A stretch of DNA of 64,000 nucleotides, from contig CAVZQU010000008.1 in assembly GCA_963777515.1 (NCBI GenBank), positions 248,001 through 312,000 of the forward strand. Direction: 5' to 3'. A model generated the notes under the pieces. That model was not told the DNA's origin, searched no databases, and saw only the letters and a program-made list of their open reading frames with translations. The position numbers and the translations under genes were made by a program. The stretch is from CAVSWT01 sp963777515 (GTDB taxonomy: Bacteria; Bacteroidota; Ignavibacteria; Ignavibacteriales; Ignavibacteriaceae). Shown piece after piece: positions 18,292-28,009 of the stretch (within the stretch, counting starts at the first letter, position 1; the number at the start of each line of letters is the position of its first letter).

Positions 18292-19593
18292 TTATTTAAA
18301 TATTTCTTGAAATGCTTTCAGTTGAGCAAAAATCGTTTTTTCTAAATCTTTTGTTGTGTGTGCCGTGGAAATAAATGCAGCTTCAAATTGTGCCGGTGCT
18401 AAATAAATTCCCTGGTTTAACATTTCGCTAAAGTATTTTCCGTATAAAGCAGTATCAGACTTTAATGCGGATTTAAAATCAACAACCGGTTCCTCTGTAA
18501 AAAACAAGCAAGACATTGAACCAGCACGATTTAGGGCAAATTGTTTGTTAATCTTTTTTAAGTTTTCACGGAATCCGTTTTCAAGAAGAGATGCTTTTTC
18601 TTCTAAAACAGAATAAATTTCAGGGTGATCCTTTATATAAGTTAAAGCGGCAACTCCTGCAGTCATTGCTAAAGGATTTCCGCTTAATGTTCCTGCTTGA
18701 TAAACAGGCCCGCTTGGAGCAATCATTTCCATAATTTCTTTTTTGCCGCCAAAAGCACCAACAGGCAAACCCCCTCCAATTATTTTTCCGAAAGTAGTTA
18801 AATCAGGTTTTATATTAACAATTTCCTGAGCCCCTCCTTTAGCAACTCTAAAACCAGACATAACTTCATCAAAAATTAGAACAATATTTTCTTCAGTACA
18901 GACTTTTCTTAATCCATTTAAAAACTCATCCGTTCCTCTTATCATTCCCATATTTCCTGCAAAAGGCTCGACAATTATTGCGGCGATTTCATTTTTGTTT
19001 TCAGCAATTATCTTCTTAACCGAATCAAGATTATTATAGTCTGCAAGCAAGGTATCTGCTGCATTAGCTTTTGTTACTCCAGGACTGGTGGGTACGCCAA
19101 GAGTTAAAGCTCCAGACCCGGCTTTTATTAAAAAATAATCTGCATGTCCATGGTAGCATCCTTCAAATTTTATAAATTTATCTTTTTGAGTAAAAGCTCG
19201 GGCAGCTCGGATTGCACTCATAGTTGCTTCAGTTCCGCTGTTAACCATTCTAACCAACTCAATTGAGGGAACAAGCTCCGTGATCAGTTTGGCCATTTTA
19301 ATTTCAAGTTCGGTTGGCGCTCCGAAGCTTACACCGTTTTCAATTGCTTTTAGTAATGCCTCTTTAATAAAAGGAGGATTATGTCCAAATAAATGCGGCC
19401 CCCAGCTTCCAATATATTCAATGTATTCATTATCATCCTCGTCTACTATTTTGGAACCGTAACCTTTTTTGATAAATAGCGGATTTCCTCCAACGGCTTT
19501 GAATGCCCGTACGGGAGAATTAACTCCACCAGGAATATATTTTTTAGCTTCTTCAAACAACTGTAAACTTTTATTTGTGTTCATATCAATCAT
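18292..19593 (-). CDS. hemL: Glutamate-1-semialdehyde 2,1-aminomutase
   Basis: The 433-residue PLP enzyme matches HemL end to end: PGGVNSPVRAFKAVGG at the start; the phosphate-binding loop NSGTEATMSAIRAARAFT; YHGHADYFL; the Asp pairing with the PLP nitrogen in LIFDEVMSGFRV; and the Schiff-base Lys in TTFGKIIGGGLPVGAFGG. It converts glutamate-1-semialdehyde to 5-aminolevulinate, the first committed step of tetrapyrrole synthesis from glutamyl-tRNA. The start may be ATG 19593 or the Met three codons later. Its neighbours are unrelated to haem synthesis, so it seems to be a solitary gene. Confidence 0.95.
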   Translation of the reverse strand: MIDMNTNKSLQLFEEAKKYIPGGVNSPVRAFKAVGGNPLFIKKGYGSKIVDEDDNEYIEYIGSWGPHLFGHNPPFIKEALLKAIENGVSFGAPTELEIKMAKLITELVPSIELVRMVNSGTEATMSAIRAARAFTQKDKFIKFEGCYHGHADYFLIKAGSGALTLGVPTSPGVTKANAADTLLADYNNLDSVKKIIAENKNEIAAIIVEPFAGNMGMIRGTDEFLNGLRKVCTEENIVLIFDEVMSGFRVAKGGAQEIVNIKPDLTTFGKIIGGGLPVGAFGGKKEIMEMIAPSGPVYQAGTLSGNPLAMTAGVAALTYIKDHPEIYSVLEEKASLLENGFRENLKKINKQFALNRAGSMSCLFFTEEPVVDFKSALKSDTALYGKYFSEMLNQGIYLAPAQFEAAFISTAHTTKDLEKTIFAQLKAFQEIFK

Positions 19594-19684
19594 ATTATTT
19601 TATTTAAAAAATTCTTTTACAAAAGTAAAAAATAATAAATTGGAATTTTAGTAGTAGAAAGGAAAAAATTGAATTTAAAAATAA

Positions 19685-20242
19685 TCAGAGGGCAGTACCA
19701 ATTTTTGAAAAGCGGTTAGAGAAAAAAATCATTGTAACATGTCCACTTATTTCTTTTTTATTTATTAATCCAAAATCCGGACTCCGGCTATCAAGGCTGG
19801 TAAACCTGTCATCTCCAGCAACATAAACTTTTCCTGGGGGGACTGTAATTTCAGGTACATATTGAACATTATAATTTTTTTTATCTGTCTTATTATTATT
19901 AATAAAAATAGTGCTCTTATAAGGCTCGTTAAGCCGTAAACCATTTAAAATAATTTTTCCGGCGTCTATTTTTATCTTATCGTTTTCTAAACCAATTATT
20001 CTTCTAACCAAAGTATAAGGAAAACGGTAATCATTGATTAGAACAATATCTCCGCGTTGTATATCGTTGCCGCTGTAACTTGATTTATATAAAAATAAAT
20101 CTCCCTTTTGAATAGTCGGATACATTGCCTGTGAATCTCTTTCGGAAAGGCTTTGAATACGAAAACCAAGAAGAGAAACGACAATCGTAGCTATTACTAT
20201 AATAAGAAGAATAACTGCCAGTGTGTTTATAATATATTTCAT
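19685..20242 (-). CDS. Signal peptidase I homologue lacking the Ser/Lys catalytic dyad
   Basis: The 185-residue protein has the S26 layout: one N-terminal membrane anchor (residues 7-27), the box B region DSQAMYPTIQKGD, the box D region TLVRRIIGLENDKI and the box E region GDDRFTSLDSRSPDFG. In active enzymes the residue before Met in box B is the nucleophilic Ser; here it is Ala39. The general-base Lys of box D is Arg80. Box E, including its Gly-Asp and Ser-Asp-Ser-Arg, is well conserved, so the fold should be intact. By family logic it should not cleave signal peptides. It may be a binding or chaperone-like paralogue. An active SPase is not in this window. The gene stands alone between hemL and a MOSC gene. 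Confidence 0.85.
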   Translation of the reverse strand: MKYIINTLAVILLIIVIATIVVSLLGFRIQSLSERDSQAMYPTIQKGDLFLYKSSYSGNDIQRGDIVLINDYRFPYTLVRRIIGLENDKIKIDAGKIILNGLRLNEPYKSTIFINNNKTDKKNYNVQYVPEITVPPGKVYVAGDDRFTSLDSRSPDFGLINKKEISGHVTMIFFSNRFSKIGTAL

Positions 20243-20381
20243 AACATTCTGTTAAATTAAAATTAAAAACACATCTGTTTCTAAGATAAATAATGAATTG
20301 GTAAAAAAGAACTCTTTTGCTTACTTGAAAACAAAAAGACGTTTATATCACAAAGAAGGTCAATAGAGAAAAGAGAGAGAA

Positions 20382-21185
20382 TTATTTAAAATTCATAGGA
20401 ACTAGTTCATCCCCAACAGTTATCGTTCCCTCTTCATGCCCAATCACATTTTGGCCGAACATTACTTTGTTATTAAATTTTCTAAATGTTGAAAGAGTAG
20501 TAAGCGGCTCAGTTCCTTTTTCTCCCGTGAATTGATTAACGGTTGTAACCACACATCTTGCGCAGGGTTTTACGGCTTGAAATTTTATGCTGCCAATTTT
20601 AAAATAGTTAAATGTATCTTCTATAAAAGCCGTCCCGCCATCAAAAACGAAATTGGGCCGAAACCGATTCATAAGGACAGGTATTGCTAACCTTGAATTT
20701 AAGTCTTCTAAAGATTTCTCACCAATAATTAAAAACGGATAGGCGTCAGCAAAACTTACAATTTTTTCCTGTGGCGAATATTTAGGGTCAACGCGCCTCT
20801 GCGTTGTTTCGGGCATATAAACCAATCGGCAAATTACGTTAAGTGTTGCCGAAAACCAATCGTCGATTTCTTTGCTTGAAGTCTGAGCAATACAAAAATC
20901 ATCCCAGATAGGAACCTCAATTTCTTCCTTGGAATAATGCTTTAATGGGATATTCAGGGGAGCAACACTTTCTTTTTTGTGATGCACTTTTAAAAAATCT
21001 TTATCAATTGATGTCTGTAGCAAAGCCATTTGCGGATATTGCCGCTGTGTCATAAAATCATTATTTGAATTAATTAGCATCCATCTGCGGTCGTATTTCA
21101 ATCCTCTCATTTCTGCATAAGCTGAAGAAAGAGAAATTCCCCCGAGCGATTTAATAGGATAGATATTTATTTGAGTCAGTTTCAT
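20382..21185 (-). CDS. MOSC domain protein (YcbX/mARC-like)
   Basis: The 267-residue protein combines the MOSC N-terminal barrel (LTQINIYPIKSLGGISL, then GLKYDRRWMLI) with a C-terminal MOSC domain containing NRFRPNFVF and the conserved Cys region KPCARCVVTT (Cys208, Cys211), followed by GTEPLTTLSTFR and MFGQNVI. MOSC proteins bind molybdenum cofactor and reduce N-hydroxylated compounds or handle sulfur. No 2Fe-2S domain follows, unlike E. coli YcbX, so it would need a separate electron donor. It starts 5 nt after the phosphoesterase gene ends, suggesting one transcript. Confidence 0.85.
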   Translation of the reverse strand: MKLTQINIYPIKSLGGISLSSAYAEMRGLKYDRRWMLINSNNDFMTQRQYPQMALLQTSIDKDFLKVHHKKESVAPLNIPLKHYSKEEIEVPIWDDFCIAQTSSKEIDDWFSATLNVICRLVYMPETTQRRVDPKYSPQEKIVSFADAYPFLIIGEKSLEDLNSRLAIPVLMNRFRPNFVFDGGTAFIEDTFNYFKIGSIKFQAVKPCARCVVTTVNQFTGEKGTEPLTTLSTFRKFNNKVMFGQNVIGHEEGTITVGDELVPMNFK

Positions 21186-21190
21186 AAAGA

Positions 21191-22420
21191 TTATTTCTTT
21201 TTAAGATTAATGACAGTTATTTCAGGCTGCGAGTTATATCTTATTGGCTCAATAGACATACCCAAACCACGCGTTACAACCATCAGCATATTTCCAAACC
21301 AAAAATTCCCGCGAACATACCGGGTTTCAAATAATGTAACAGACAAATTGATGAAAGGAAACAAAAAAGAAACCTGTCCTCCATGAGTATGTCCGGCAAG
21401 GAACAAATCATATTTCTTTTTAGCGGCAGCATTTATTAAGCTATTTCTCGGCTGATGAACTAATAAAATTTTAAAATCGGCACTTAAATTATGAACAAGA
21501 GAATCTCTATCTCCATCATTAACTCTATCCGAATAAGTTTCGGTTGCGAAAGTTATTCCCAAAGTAGAACCGGAAATATTTAACGTGGTATCTTTATCGT
21601 CAAACATTAATACTCCATACTTTTTTAATGCAGCCATAACTGCTCTTCTGCTTTTTAAATAATCCGGGCGGTAAGCCCAATTGTCATGATCGCCCACGCA
21701 GGAAAAAACTCCGTATTTTGCTTTTATCTTCCCCAAATATTTTGCCCCAAAATCTATATAGTCAGGAGTTGAGGAAATAATATCCCCGCCAATTAAAACC
21801 AGGTCCGGCTTGGTTGAATTTACTTTATCAATATAATTTTGTAATCGCCAGGTGTTAGTATACTTGTCAGCATGAATATCAGAAATAAAAGCAATCTTAA
21901 AATTATTTAATTCTTCGGGGAGGCCTTTTTTATAATAATCAACATTTCTAACCTGAACGGTGGTGTAATTATAAATTGCATTTAGAGGAACATATAAAAC
22001 GAAAAAGGTAACAATTATAAAAACAATTAAATTATAATAACGGGTTAAGCTTTCTTTTCGTTTTTTATAGTACGGGTAGAAAATTAACTTTATTAAATCT
22101 ACTATAAAAATAAAAAGCAGTGATTGAATAACAATAAAAACGCCAAGCCAAAATGGAACTAGGATCAAGAAATCAAACCAGTAACCGTCAGGCTGGGGAG
22201 GAAATCCATCTCTAAAAACAACCGAGTAAATAAGCCCCGATAATAAATAAATTGGATATAGATTTAGGAAAAGAATTAAAAAATAATTTATTGCATTAAA
22301 TCTTTTGGTCGGAGCAATATTGAAAACCTGTAATACAATTCTTCTGAATTTTTTATAAAAATAAATTTCTGCAGCAATTATCAGTATGAGAATGAAAATA
22401 ATTTTAAATATAAATGGCAT
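21191..22420 (-). CDS. Membrane-anchored metallophosphoesterase (YaeI-like)
   Basis: The 409-residue protein begins with about four membrane segments (residues 3-20, 40-65, 85-110, 130-150), then a calcineurin-like phosphoesterase domain. Metal ligands appear in order: FISDIHADKY, LIGGDIIS, GDHDNWAYR, LLVHQPRNS and LAGHTHGGQ. Relatives with this topology cleave phosphoesters at the membrane, some acting on lipid precursors such as UDP-diacylglucosamine. Here the substrate is unknown. It precedes the MOSC gene by 5 nt. Confidence 0.85.
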   Translation of the reverse strand: MPFIFKIIFILILIIAAEIYFYKKFRRIVLQVFNIAPTKRFNAINYFLILFLNLYPIYLLSGLIYSVVFRDGFPPQPDGYWFDFLILVPFWLGVFIVIQSLLFIFIVDLIKLIFYPYYKKRKESLTRYYNLIVFIIVTFFVLYVPLNAIYNYTTVQVRNVDYYKKGLPEELNNFKIAFISDIHADKYTNTWRLQNYIDKVNSTKPDLVLIGGDIISSTPDYIDFGAKYLGKIKAKYGVFSCVGDHDNWAYRPDYLKSRRAVMAALKKYGVLMFDDKDTTLNISGSTLGITFATETYSDRVNDGDRDSLVHNLSADFKILLVHQPRNSLINAAAKKKYDLFLAGHTHGGQVSFLFPFINLSVTLFETRYVRGNFWFGNMLMVVTRGLGMSIEPIRYNSQPEITVINLKKK

Positions 22421-22592
22421 CCGGATTTAATCCACTTTTATTAAATAATTGCGAAATGGAATTGCAAAAGCTAACTAAGATTATATTAAAAATGAACCGT
22501 TTTTAATATATTAAATTTAACCAATAAATAATTTTAGTAATAAAGTTATATAAATCTTTAACCAAACGTATGATTAAAAAAAACGCATTATA

Positions 22593-25070
22593 ATGTTGAG
22601 ATTTTTGTTTCTTGCCGTATTAATTGTCGGGGTTAATAATTTTGGGCAAAGCTGGATTAGAATAAATCAACTTGGCTATTTGCAGCATTCTGTTAAGGCC
22701 GCCGTTCTTTGCAGCAAAGAAAACATTTCTCCAGAATCATTTGAATTATGTGATGCATTAACTGACGAAACAGTTTATACATCAAAAAAAATTATTTCGT
22801 TTGGGGAATTCAGCCCGTTTAAAAATACTTTTAAATTAGATTTTTCGGACTTTGAAAACAAAGGGGGTTATTACTTAAAGTGTGGCGATATCCGTTCTCC
22901 TAATTTTAGAATTGCAAATGATGTTTATAACGGCTCCGCGGATTTTCTTTTGAAATACATGCGGCAGCAGCAATGCGGGTATAATCCTTTGTTAAGAGAT
23001 TCCTGCCATACTCATGATGGATTTATTATTTATAATCCGCCGAAGGACTCGCAATATATTGATGTTGTCGGAGGTTGGCATGATGCAAGCGATTATCTTC
23101 AATATGTAACTACGTCTGCGAATGCAGTTTTTCAATTGCTTTTTGCATATCAGCAAAATCCTGAATCTTTTTCTGATAATTATGATAAGAATGGTGACCC
23201 CGGGTCAAATGGAATTCCCGATATTTTAGATCAAGCAAAATGGGGATTAGATTGGCTTGTAAAGATGAATCCCAAAGACAAAGAAATGTATAATCAAATT
23301 GCAGACGATAGAGATCATCAAGGATTTAAATTGCCGGATAGAGATTCTATAAACTATGGAATTGATTTAGAGCGACCGGTGTATTTCTGCACAGGCAAAC
23401 CGCAGGGAGTTTTTAAAAATAAAAACAGAACTACAGGAATTGCTTCAACTGCAGGCAAATATTCTTCGGCATTTGCTCTGGGTTCGCAGTTATTAAAAAA
23501 AGATTATCCTGAATTTACAGAAAAAATAAAAGACAAAGCTATCAAGGCTTATGTTTTTGGAAAAGAAAATCCCGGTGTTTGTCAAACAGCCCCGTGTAAA
23601 TCTCCATATTTTTATGAAGAAGACAATTGGGTCGATGATATGGAATTAGCCGCAGTTCAATTAAATCAATTAACCAACGATAAAAAATATTTAAATGATG
23701 CAATTGACTACGGAAACCAAGAACCTGTTACTCCATGGATGGGAGCAGACACAGCAAGACATTATGAATGGTATCCGTTTGTGAATCTTGGACATTATTA
23801 TCTTTCAAATTCTAACGACTCAAAAACAAAGAAAGAATTTATTAATTATTTAAGAGAAGGAATAGATAAAGTTTGTCAAAGAGGAAAATCAAATCCGTTT
23901 TTGTTTGGTGTTCCGTTTATCTGGTGTTCAAATAATTTGGTTGCTGCAATTCTTACTCAATGCAGTTTATATTTTCAATTAACAAAAGATTCAACCTATC
24001 TTCCGATGGAAGCGGCTTTGCGCGATTGGCTTTTCGGCTGCAATCCATGGGGAACAAGTATGATTATCGGATACCCAGAAAATGGAGACACACCTTCCGA
24101 TCCGCATTCGGCGTTTACAGCAACAGCAAACTATAAAATTGACGGCGGCTTAGTCGATGGCCCGGTTTACACAAGTATTTTTGAGCAACTTAAAGGGTTG
24201 GTTTTACATCATCCGGACGAATATGCCGAATTTCAATCGAACCGTTTTGTATATCATGACGATTACGGTGATTACTCAACTAACGAACCAACCATGGATG
24301 GAACAGCTAGCTTAACTTATTATTTATCTGCTCTTCAAAAAAAAGGGAATCATAAAACAGAAAAAAATTATGAATATAATCATGGAGCAATAATTAGAAC
24401 GGATACAAGTAAAAAGGAAATTCATCTTGTTTTTACCGGACATGAATATGCAGACGGAATTGAGACGGTTAGAAAAATTTTAAACAAACACAATATTAAA
24501 GCAGCGTTCTTTTTTACCGGAGATTTTTATCGAAATCCAAAGTTCAAAAACATTATAGAAGAATTAAAAAATGACGGTGATTATTTGGGTGCGCATTCAA
24601 ACAAGCATTTGCTTTATGCTTCATGGGACAATAGAGATTCAACCTTAGTTACAAAAGAAGAATTCTTAAATGACTTAAAAGCAAATTATTTGGAAATGAA
24701 GAAGTTTGGGATTAATAAAAATGATGCGCCATATTTTCTTCCGCCGTTTGAATGGCATAATAATCAAATAAATGAATGGTGCAAAGAAACGGGAATAACA
24801 TTAATCAATTTTACTCCGGGCACATCCTCAAATCAAGATTGGACTTATCCAGGATTAGGAAAGCAGTATGTAAGCAGTGATACAATTTATCAAAGAATCA
24901 TTAATTATGAAAAAACAAAAACCAATGGATTAAATGGCTTTATTCTTCTAACTCATCCGGGAACCGATCCAAGAAGAACAGATAAATTTTATAATAAGCT
25001 AGAGGATTTGATTACAACACTTGAAGCAAAAGGGTATAAATTTACATTGATTTCTAGCATTAAAAAATAA
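22593..25070 (+). CDS. Secreted GH9 glucanase fused to a polysaccharide-deacetylase-like domain
   Basis: The 825-residue protein has a signal peptide and an N-terminal CelD-type Ig-like domain (about 20-115: IRINQLGYL, then GGYYLKCG). The glycoside hydrolase family 9 (alpha/alpha)6 barrel follows (about 120-590), with base residues in GGWHDASDY (Asp164, Asp167) and the acid in TNEPTMDGTAS (Glu565). From about 605 to the end there is a NodB/CE4-like domain. It has the second motif HSNKH (668-672) and IKAAFFFTGDF, but its first motif reads VFTGHEYADG instead of TFDD, so activity is uncertain. GH9 enzymes cut beta-1,4-glucans. Despite nearby T9SS cargo, there is no sorting domain. It is one of few plus-strand genes here. 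Confidence 0.9.
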   Translation: MLRFLFLAVLIVGVNNFGQSWIRINQLGYLQHSVKAAVLCSKENISPESFELCDALTDETVYTSKKIISFGEFSPFKNTFKLDFSDFENKGGYYLKCGDIRSPNFRIANDVYNGSADFLLKYMRQQQCGYNPLLRDSCHTHDGFIIYNPPKDSQYIDVVGGWHDASDYLQYVTTSANAVFQLLFAYQQNPESFSDNYDKNGDPGSNGIPDILDQAKWGLDWLVKMNPKDKEMYNQIADDRDHQGFKLPDRDSINYGIDLERPVYFCTGKPQGVFKNKNRTTGIASTAGKYSSAFALGSQLLKKDYPEFTEKIKDKAIKAYVFGKENPGVCQTAPCKSPYFYEEDNWVDDMELAAVQLNQLTNDKKYLNDAIDYGNQEPVTPWMGADTARHYEWYPFVNLGHYYLSNSNDSKTKKEFINYLREGIDKVCQRGKSNPFLFGVPFIWCSNNLVAAILTQCSLYFQLTKDSTYLPMEAALRDWLFGCNPWGTSMIIGYPENGDTPSDPHSAFTATANYKIDGGLVDGPVYTSIFEQLKGLVLHHPDEYAEFQSNRFVYHDDYGDYSTNEPTMDGTASLTYYLSALQKKGNHKTEKNYEYNHGAIIRTDTSKKEIHLVFTGHEYADGIETVRKILNKHNIKAAFFFTGDFYRNPKFKNIIEELKNDGDYLGAHSNKHLLYASWDNRDSTLVTKEEFLNDLKANYLEMKKFGINKNDAPYFLPPFEWHNNQINEWCKETGITLINFTPGTSSNQDWTYPGLGKQYVSSDTIYQRIINYEKTKTNGLNGFILLTHPGTDPRRTDKFYNKLEDLITTLEAKGYKFTLISSIKK

Positions 25071-25123
25071 TTTATAGCCGCCCCTGTACCTCCGAGACAG
25101 CCATAAAAATGCGAAACAAAAAG

Positions 25124-27910
25124 TTACTTCAATAAGATCATTTTATTAGTGTAAATCTTATTGCCTGCTTTCAGTTGGTAGAAATACACACCACTAGAAA
25201 GTGCTGAAGCATTAAACTCAACCTCATAATTTCCAGGGGGCTGTTCTTCACTAACGAGAGTTGCAACTTCCCTTCCAAGAATGTCATAAACATTTAATTG
25301 TACGAACTTCAGTAATGAAGTTCCTACGCTGGGAATAGAATATTTTATTTTTGTTGTTGGATTAAAGGGATTTGGATAGTTTTGGTACAAGCGGAAATCA
25401 TTTGGATTATTGTCTTTAAAGAAATCAAGAGCCCCTGTTAATTCATTTGATACAAAAATAGAATCATCAATACTTCCATCATTTCCATTATCAATTAATA
25501 TTTTAATTGGTTCTATTTCTAATTTCCCCCAAACTGGAATTATTTGATGAGATGAATTATCTGCAATTGAAATATTCCCATGATTGAATTCTTGAGCTTC
25601 AGCTGGATTAGCGCTTCTTACCTGTAAATTATAACTTTTTGCAGTTCCAAAATTTTTTAGAAACAATTCTTTTTTATCTTTTTCGTTAATATGAATGGAA
25701 TCATTCTGCGATATTTGAAGCTGGTTTGCAGCAAAGACTTTTTCAGTACTATCTTCTTCAATAATAGTTTCTAAGCTGATTTTTTTATTAGAAGGATCTA
25801 TATTTTTAAGTCCTAATCCGCCAGAATAACTTAACATATCCGTTTGATTTGAAGAGGCATCATGTCTTCTATAATTATAAATAGTAGACTCATCCATGAA
25901 GAATATGTAAGATGAAGAATCCGAAAAATTATTTATTTGAACGGAATAATCGCCCTGCGGCAAGCTGTAGCCAATTGGCGGATGAACTGTTCCGGTTTTG
26001 GGAATTATAGGCCTCGCATCAGTTAATGTATTAATAACCAGACTATCACCATAACCAATATTCCCCTGTGCGTTTTTAATTATTATTTCGGCATTGCTGG
26101 TATTAAATATTCTTAAATTTGAATTTTGAATGCTGTATTTATTCTCTGCTCTTGGCGGGCGGGAATTAAGCTTTATTTCGCTTGGCAAATGATAATTAAA
26201 AATATGTTCAGAACTTTTTAGACCTAAAAGGCAGCCCGTAGTTCCGCTTCCCCAACCAAGACCTGTTAATTCTGTCCATTTATTTGCAGCTGAATCTATC
26301 CTCACGCCTTTATTCGTTGCTCCGGGATTGTTGCTGTCATAAACTCTAACATTAAACGTAGAAGTATTTCCTATGCGTTCCATTTTGTAAGCAGTCACAG
26401 CATGCCCTCCGGAACCATTATTGTTATAAAATCCCATAGGCATAGCATCCTTATTGTTTTTACCAAGCATGTCTTTAAGTTCTTGCAATGTTTGCCTTGC
26501 ATCAACTGTGTTCCATCTTTGGTCTTCATAACTAGAATAGGGGTCAGCATATTGATGAACAAAATATCTATTAATCACTTTTCTGATATCAATATTTATT
26601 GAGGCTGAATTTATGTTTGGTAAATCACCTACATTTGGAAAAACTAATTCCATATAATTTTCATAATAAAAATACAGCAGACTTGAAACTGCAAATCCTT
26701 CGCAAGAGCCTCCCCATGATCCAGCCTTAGCATCCCACAAAGTTGTTGCTCGAGAATTATATGCGTTCCCAATGTAACAATTAGCTTTTCCTAAGGCATC
26801 TACAAATATCGGCCAATCGGGAAAGTCATCATTAAGTGCTGATATGAATGGTTCGCGACGTGGATAGTTCATTCCTGTCTTTGGGTCAAGATCATCATAG
26901 TAATTAAATTGTTCCCACCAGGAAAGCGGCCAAACATTACTTGAACAGTTACAGAAAGACCATCCATTCTTACCTGGTTCAAAAAGTTCAAAGTCACCAT
27001 TATCATTAAGACGTGTAAGCTGCCAAGGTTTTATATAAACTGATATCTCATCGTATTGTGTATTATCTTGCGAATCTTCAATCTTAATTTTAGCTTTTGC
27101 TGATAATAAATCATCAGGCACATCCCAAATATATTTGCTGGAGTCCGAAGGATAATTACTTTCAATTGTCGTGTATGAATTACCATCATCCAAACTATAC
27201 ATAATATTTATTTTTTCTGAACCGGCATCCCAACGTATTGTATCTTTCTCACCTGCTATTATTACATCATCATCTGATGGACTGTTAATTTGCATAAATG
27301 AAATAGAGATGTCATCAAGATAAAACTCGCTTCCAACATCATTTGAAAACAAACCAAATGAGATGATAATTGTATCGGGGTCTTCATCATAGTAGTAACT
27401 CATTGAAGAAATACGTTCCGTATATTCACTGTCCAGAAAAGCCGTATTAAAAATAAAAAAGCCTCCGGTACCTACTACCACCCTCTCTCCTTGAGCAAAA
27501 TCCCATCTAGTTAAATAAACAGTTGAAGTAAAAGCACCTCCCTCGCCAACCGGTTTATAAATATAATGTACCCGCATTTTTTTAGGCCGTCCGGATATGG
27601 GAAATCCAGTTAAATCACTATCCCAATTATAAGTTGCAATAGAGGGAGAAGATTCGCCAACTCCTCCTCCGCAATCTTCAATAATATTGACATTAATGAC
27701 TTTCCCATATACTGCCGAATTACCACTGTAAGCTTTTGAGGTTTGAAAAATATTTACCGTTCCAGGTGAACAGAAGGGGTCATTACTTGAAAACCAATAT
27801 ACCGGCTCTCCTCCTGACCATTGCTCAAAATCTCCGTTAAGTATTTGAGCTTGCGTAAAAGATGCTACTAATAGAAGCATCCATTTCAAATTGGTATAAA
27901 ATGATTTCAT
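25124..27910 (-). CDS. T9SS-exported protein with papain-like cysteine peptidase domain
   Basis: The 928-residue protein has a signal peptide (WMLLLVASFTQAQ). An N-terminal jelly-roll-like region (ILNGDFEQWSGGEPVYW) is followed by an Ig-like domain (IAGEKDTIRWDAGSEKI). A central domain places Cys at about residue 400 (GGSCEGFAVSSLLYFY), His at about 502 (GGHAVTAYKME) and Asp/Asn soon after (RVYDSNNPG), the order and spacing of a C1/C39-type cysteine peptidase. The last 90 residues are a T9SS type A sorting domain (YQNYPNPFNPTTKIKYSIP, then VYDILGREVATLVSEE and YTNKMILLK). The protein should be exported and surface-attached or released. The peptidase assignment rests on motif spacing. Confidence 0.8.
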   Translation of the reverse strand: MKSFYTNLKWMLLLVASFTQAQILNGDFEQWSGGEPVYWFSSNDPFCSPGTVNIFQTSKAYSGNSAVYGKVINVNIIEDCGGGVGESSPSIATYNWDSDLTGFPISGRPKKMRVHYIYKPVGEGGAFTSTVYLTRWDFAQGERVVVGTGGFFIFNTAFLDSEYTERISSMSYYYDEDPDTIIISFGLFSNDVGSEFYLDDISISFMQINSPSDDDVIIAGEKDTIRWDAGSEKINIMYSLDDGNSYTTIESNYPSDSSKYIWDVPDDLLSAKAKIKIEDSQDNTQYDEISVYIKPWQLTRLNDNGDFELFEPGKNGWSFCNCSSNVWPLSWWEQFNYYDDLDPKTGMNYPRREPFISALNDDFPDWPIFVDALGKANCYIGNAYNSRATTLWDAKAGSWGGSCEGFAVSSLLYFYYENYMELVFPNVGDLPNINSASINIDIRKVINRYFVHQYADPYSSYEDQRWNTVDARQTLQELKDMLGKNNKDAMPMGFYNNNGSGGHAVTAYKMERIGNTSTFNVRVYDSNNPGATNKGVRIDSAANKWTELTGLGWGSGTTGCLLGLKSSEHIFNYHLPSEIKLNSRPPRAENKYSIQNSNLRIFNTSNAEIIIKNAQGNIGYGDSLVINTLTDARPIIPKTGTVHPPIGYSLPQGDYSVQINNFSDSSSYIFFMDESTIYNYRRHDASSNQTDMLSYSGGLGLKNIDPSNKKISLETIIEEDSTEKVFAANQLQISQNDSIHINEKDKKELFLKNFGTAKSYNLQVRSANPAEAQEFNHGNISIADNSSHQIIPVWGKLEIEPIKILIDNGNDGSIDDSIFVSNELTGALDFFKDNNPNDFRLYQNYPNPFNPTTKIKYSIPSVGTSLLKFVQLNVYDILGREVATLVSEEQPPGNYEVEFNASALSSGVYFYQLKAGNKIYTNKMILLK
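25304..25323. repeat. 20-bp palindrome inside the T9SS sorting-domain coding sequence
   Basis: GAACTTCAGTAATGAAGTTC has perfect 8-bp arms and a 4-nt loop. It lies in frame between the KYSIP strand and the VQLNVYDILG strand and encodes TSLLKF. A different 20-bp palindrome occupies the same site in the gene at 33277. Its arm AACTTCAGT is also found at the ends of the intergenic repeat at 913 and 37370. Confidence 0.75.
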
Positions 27911-28009
27911 AAACCCTCCTTAAAATCAAATGAATTAATAAAATGGGAAATAGTAGCTTCATAGTATCTCCCGACTAAATACTTTTGATTTTTTAGATTT
28001 TAATATTTT

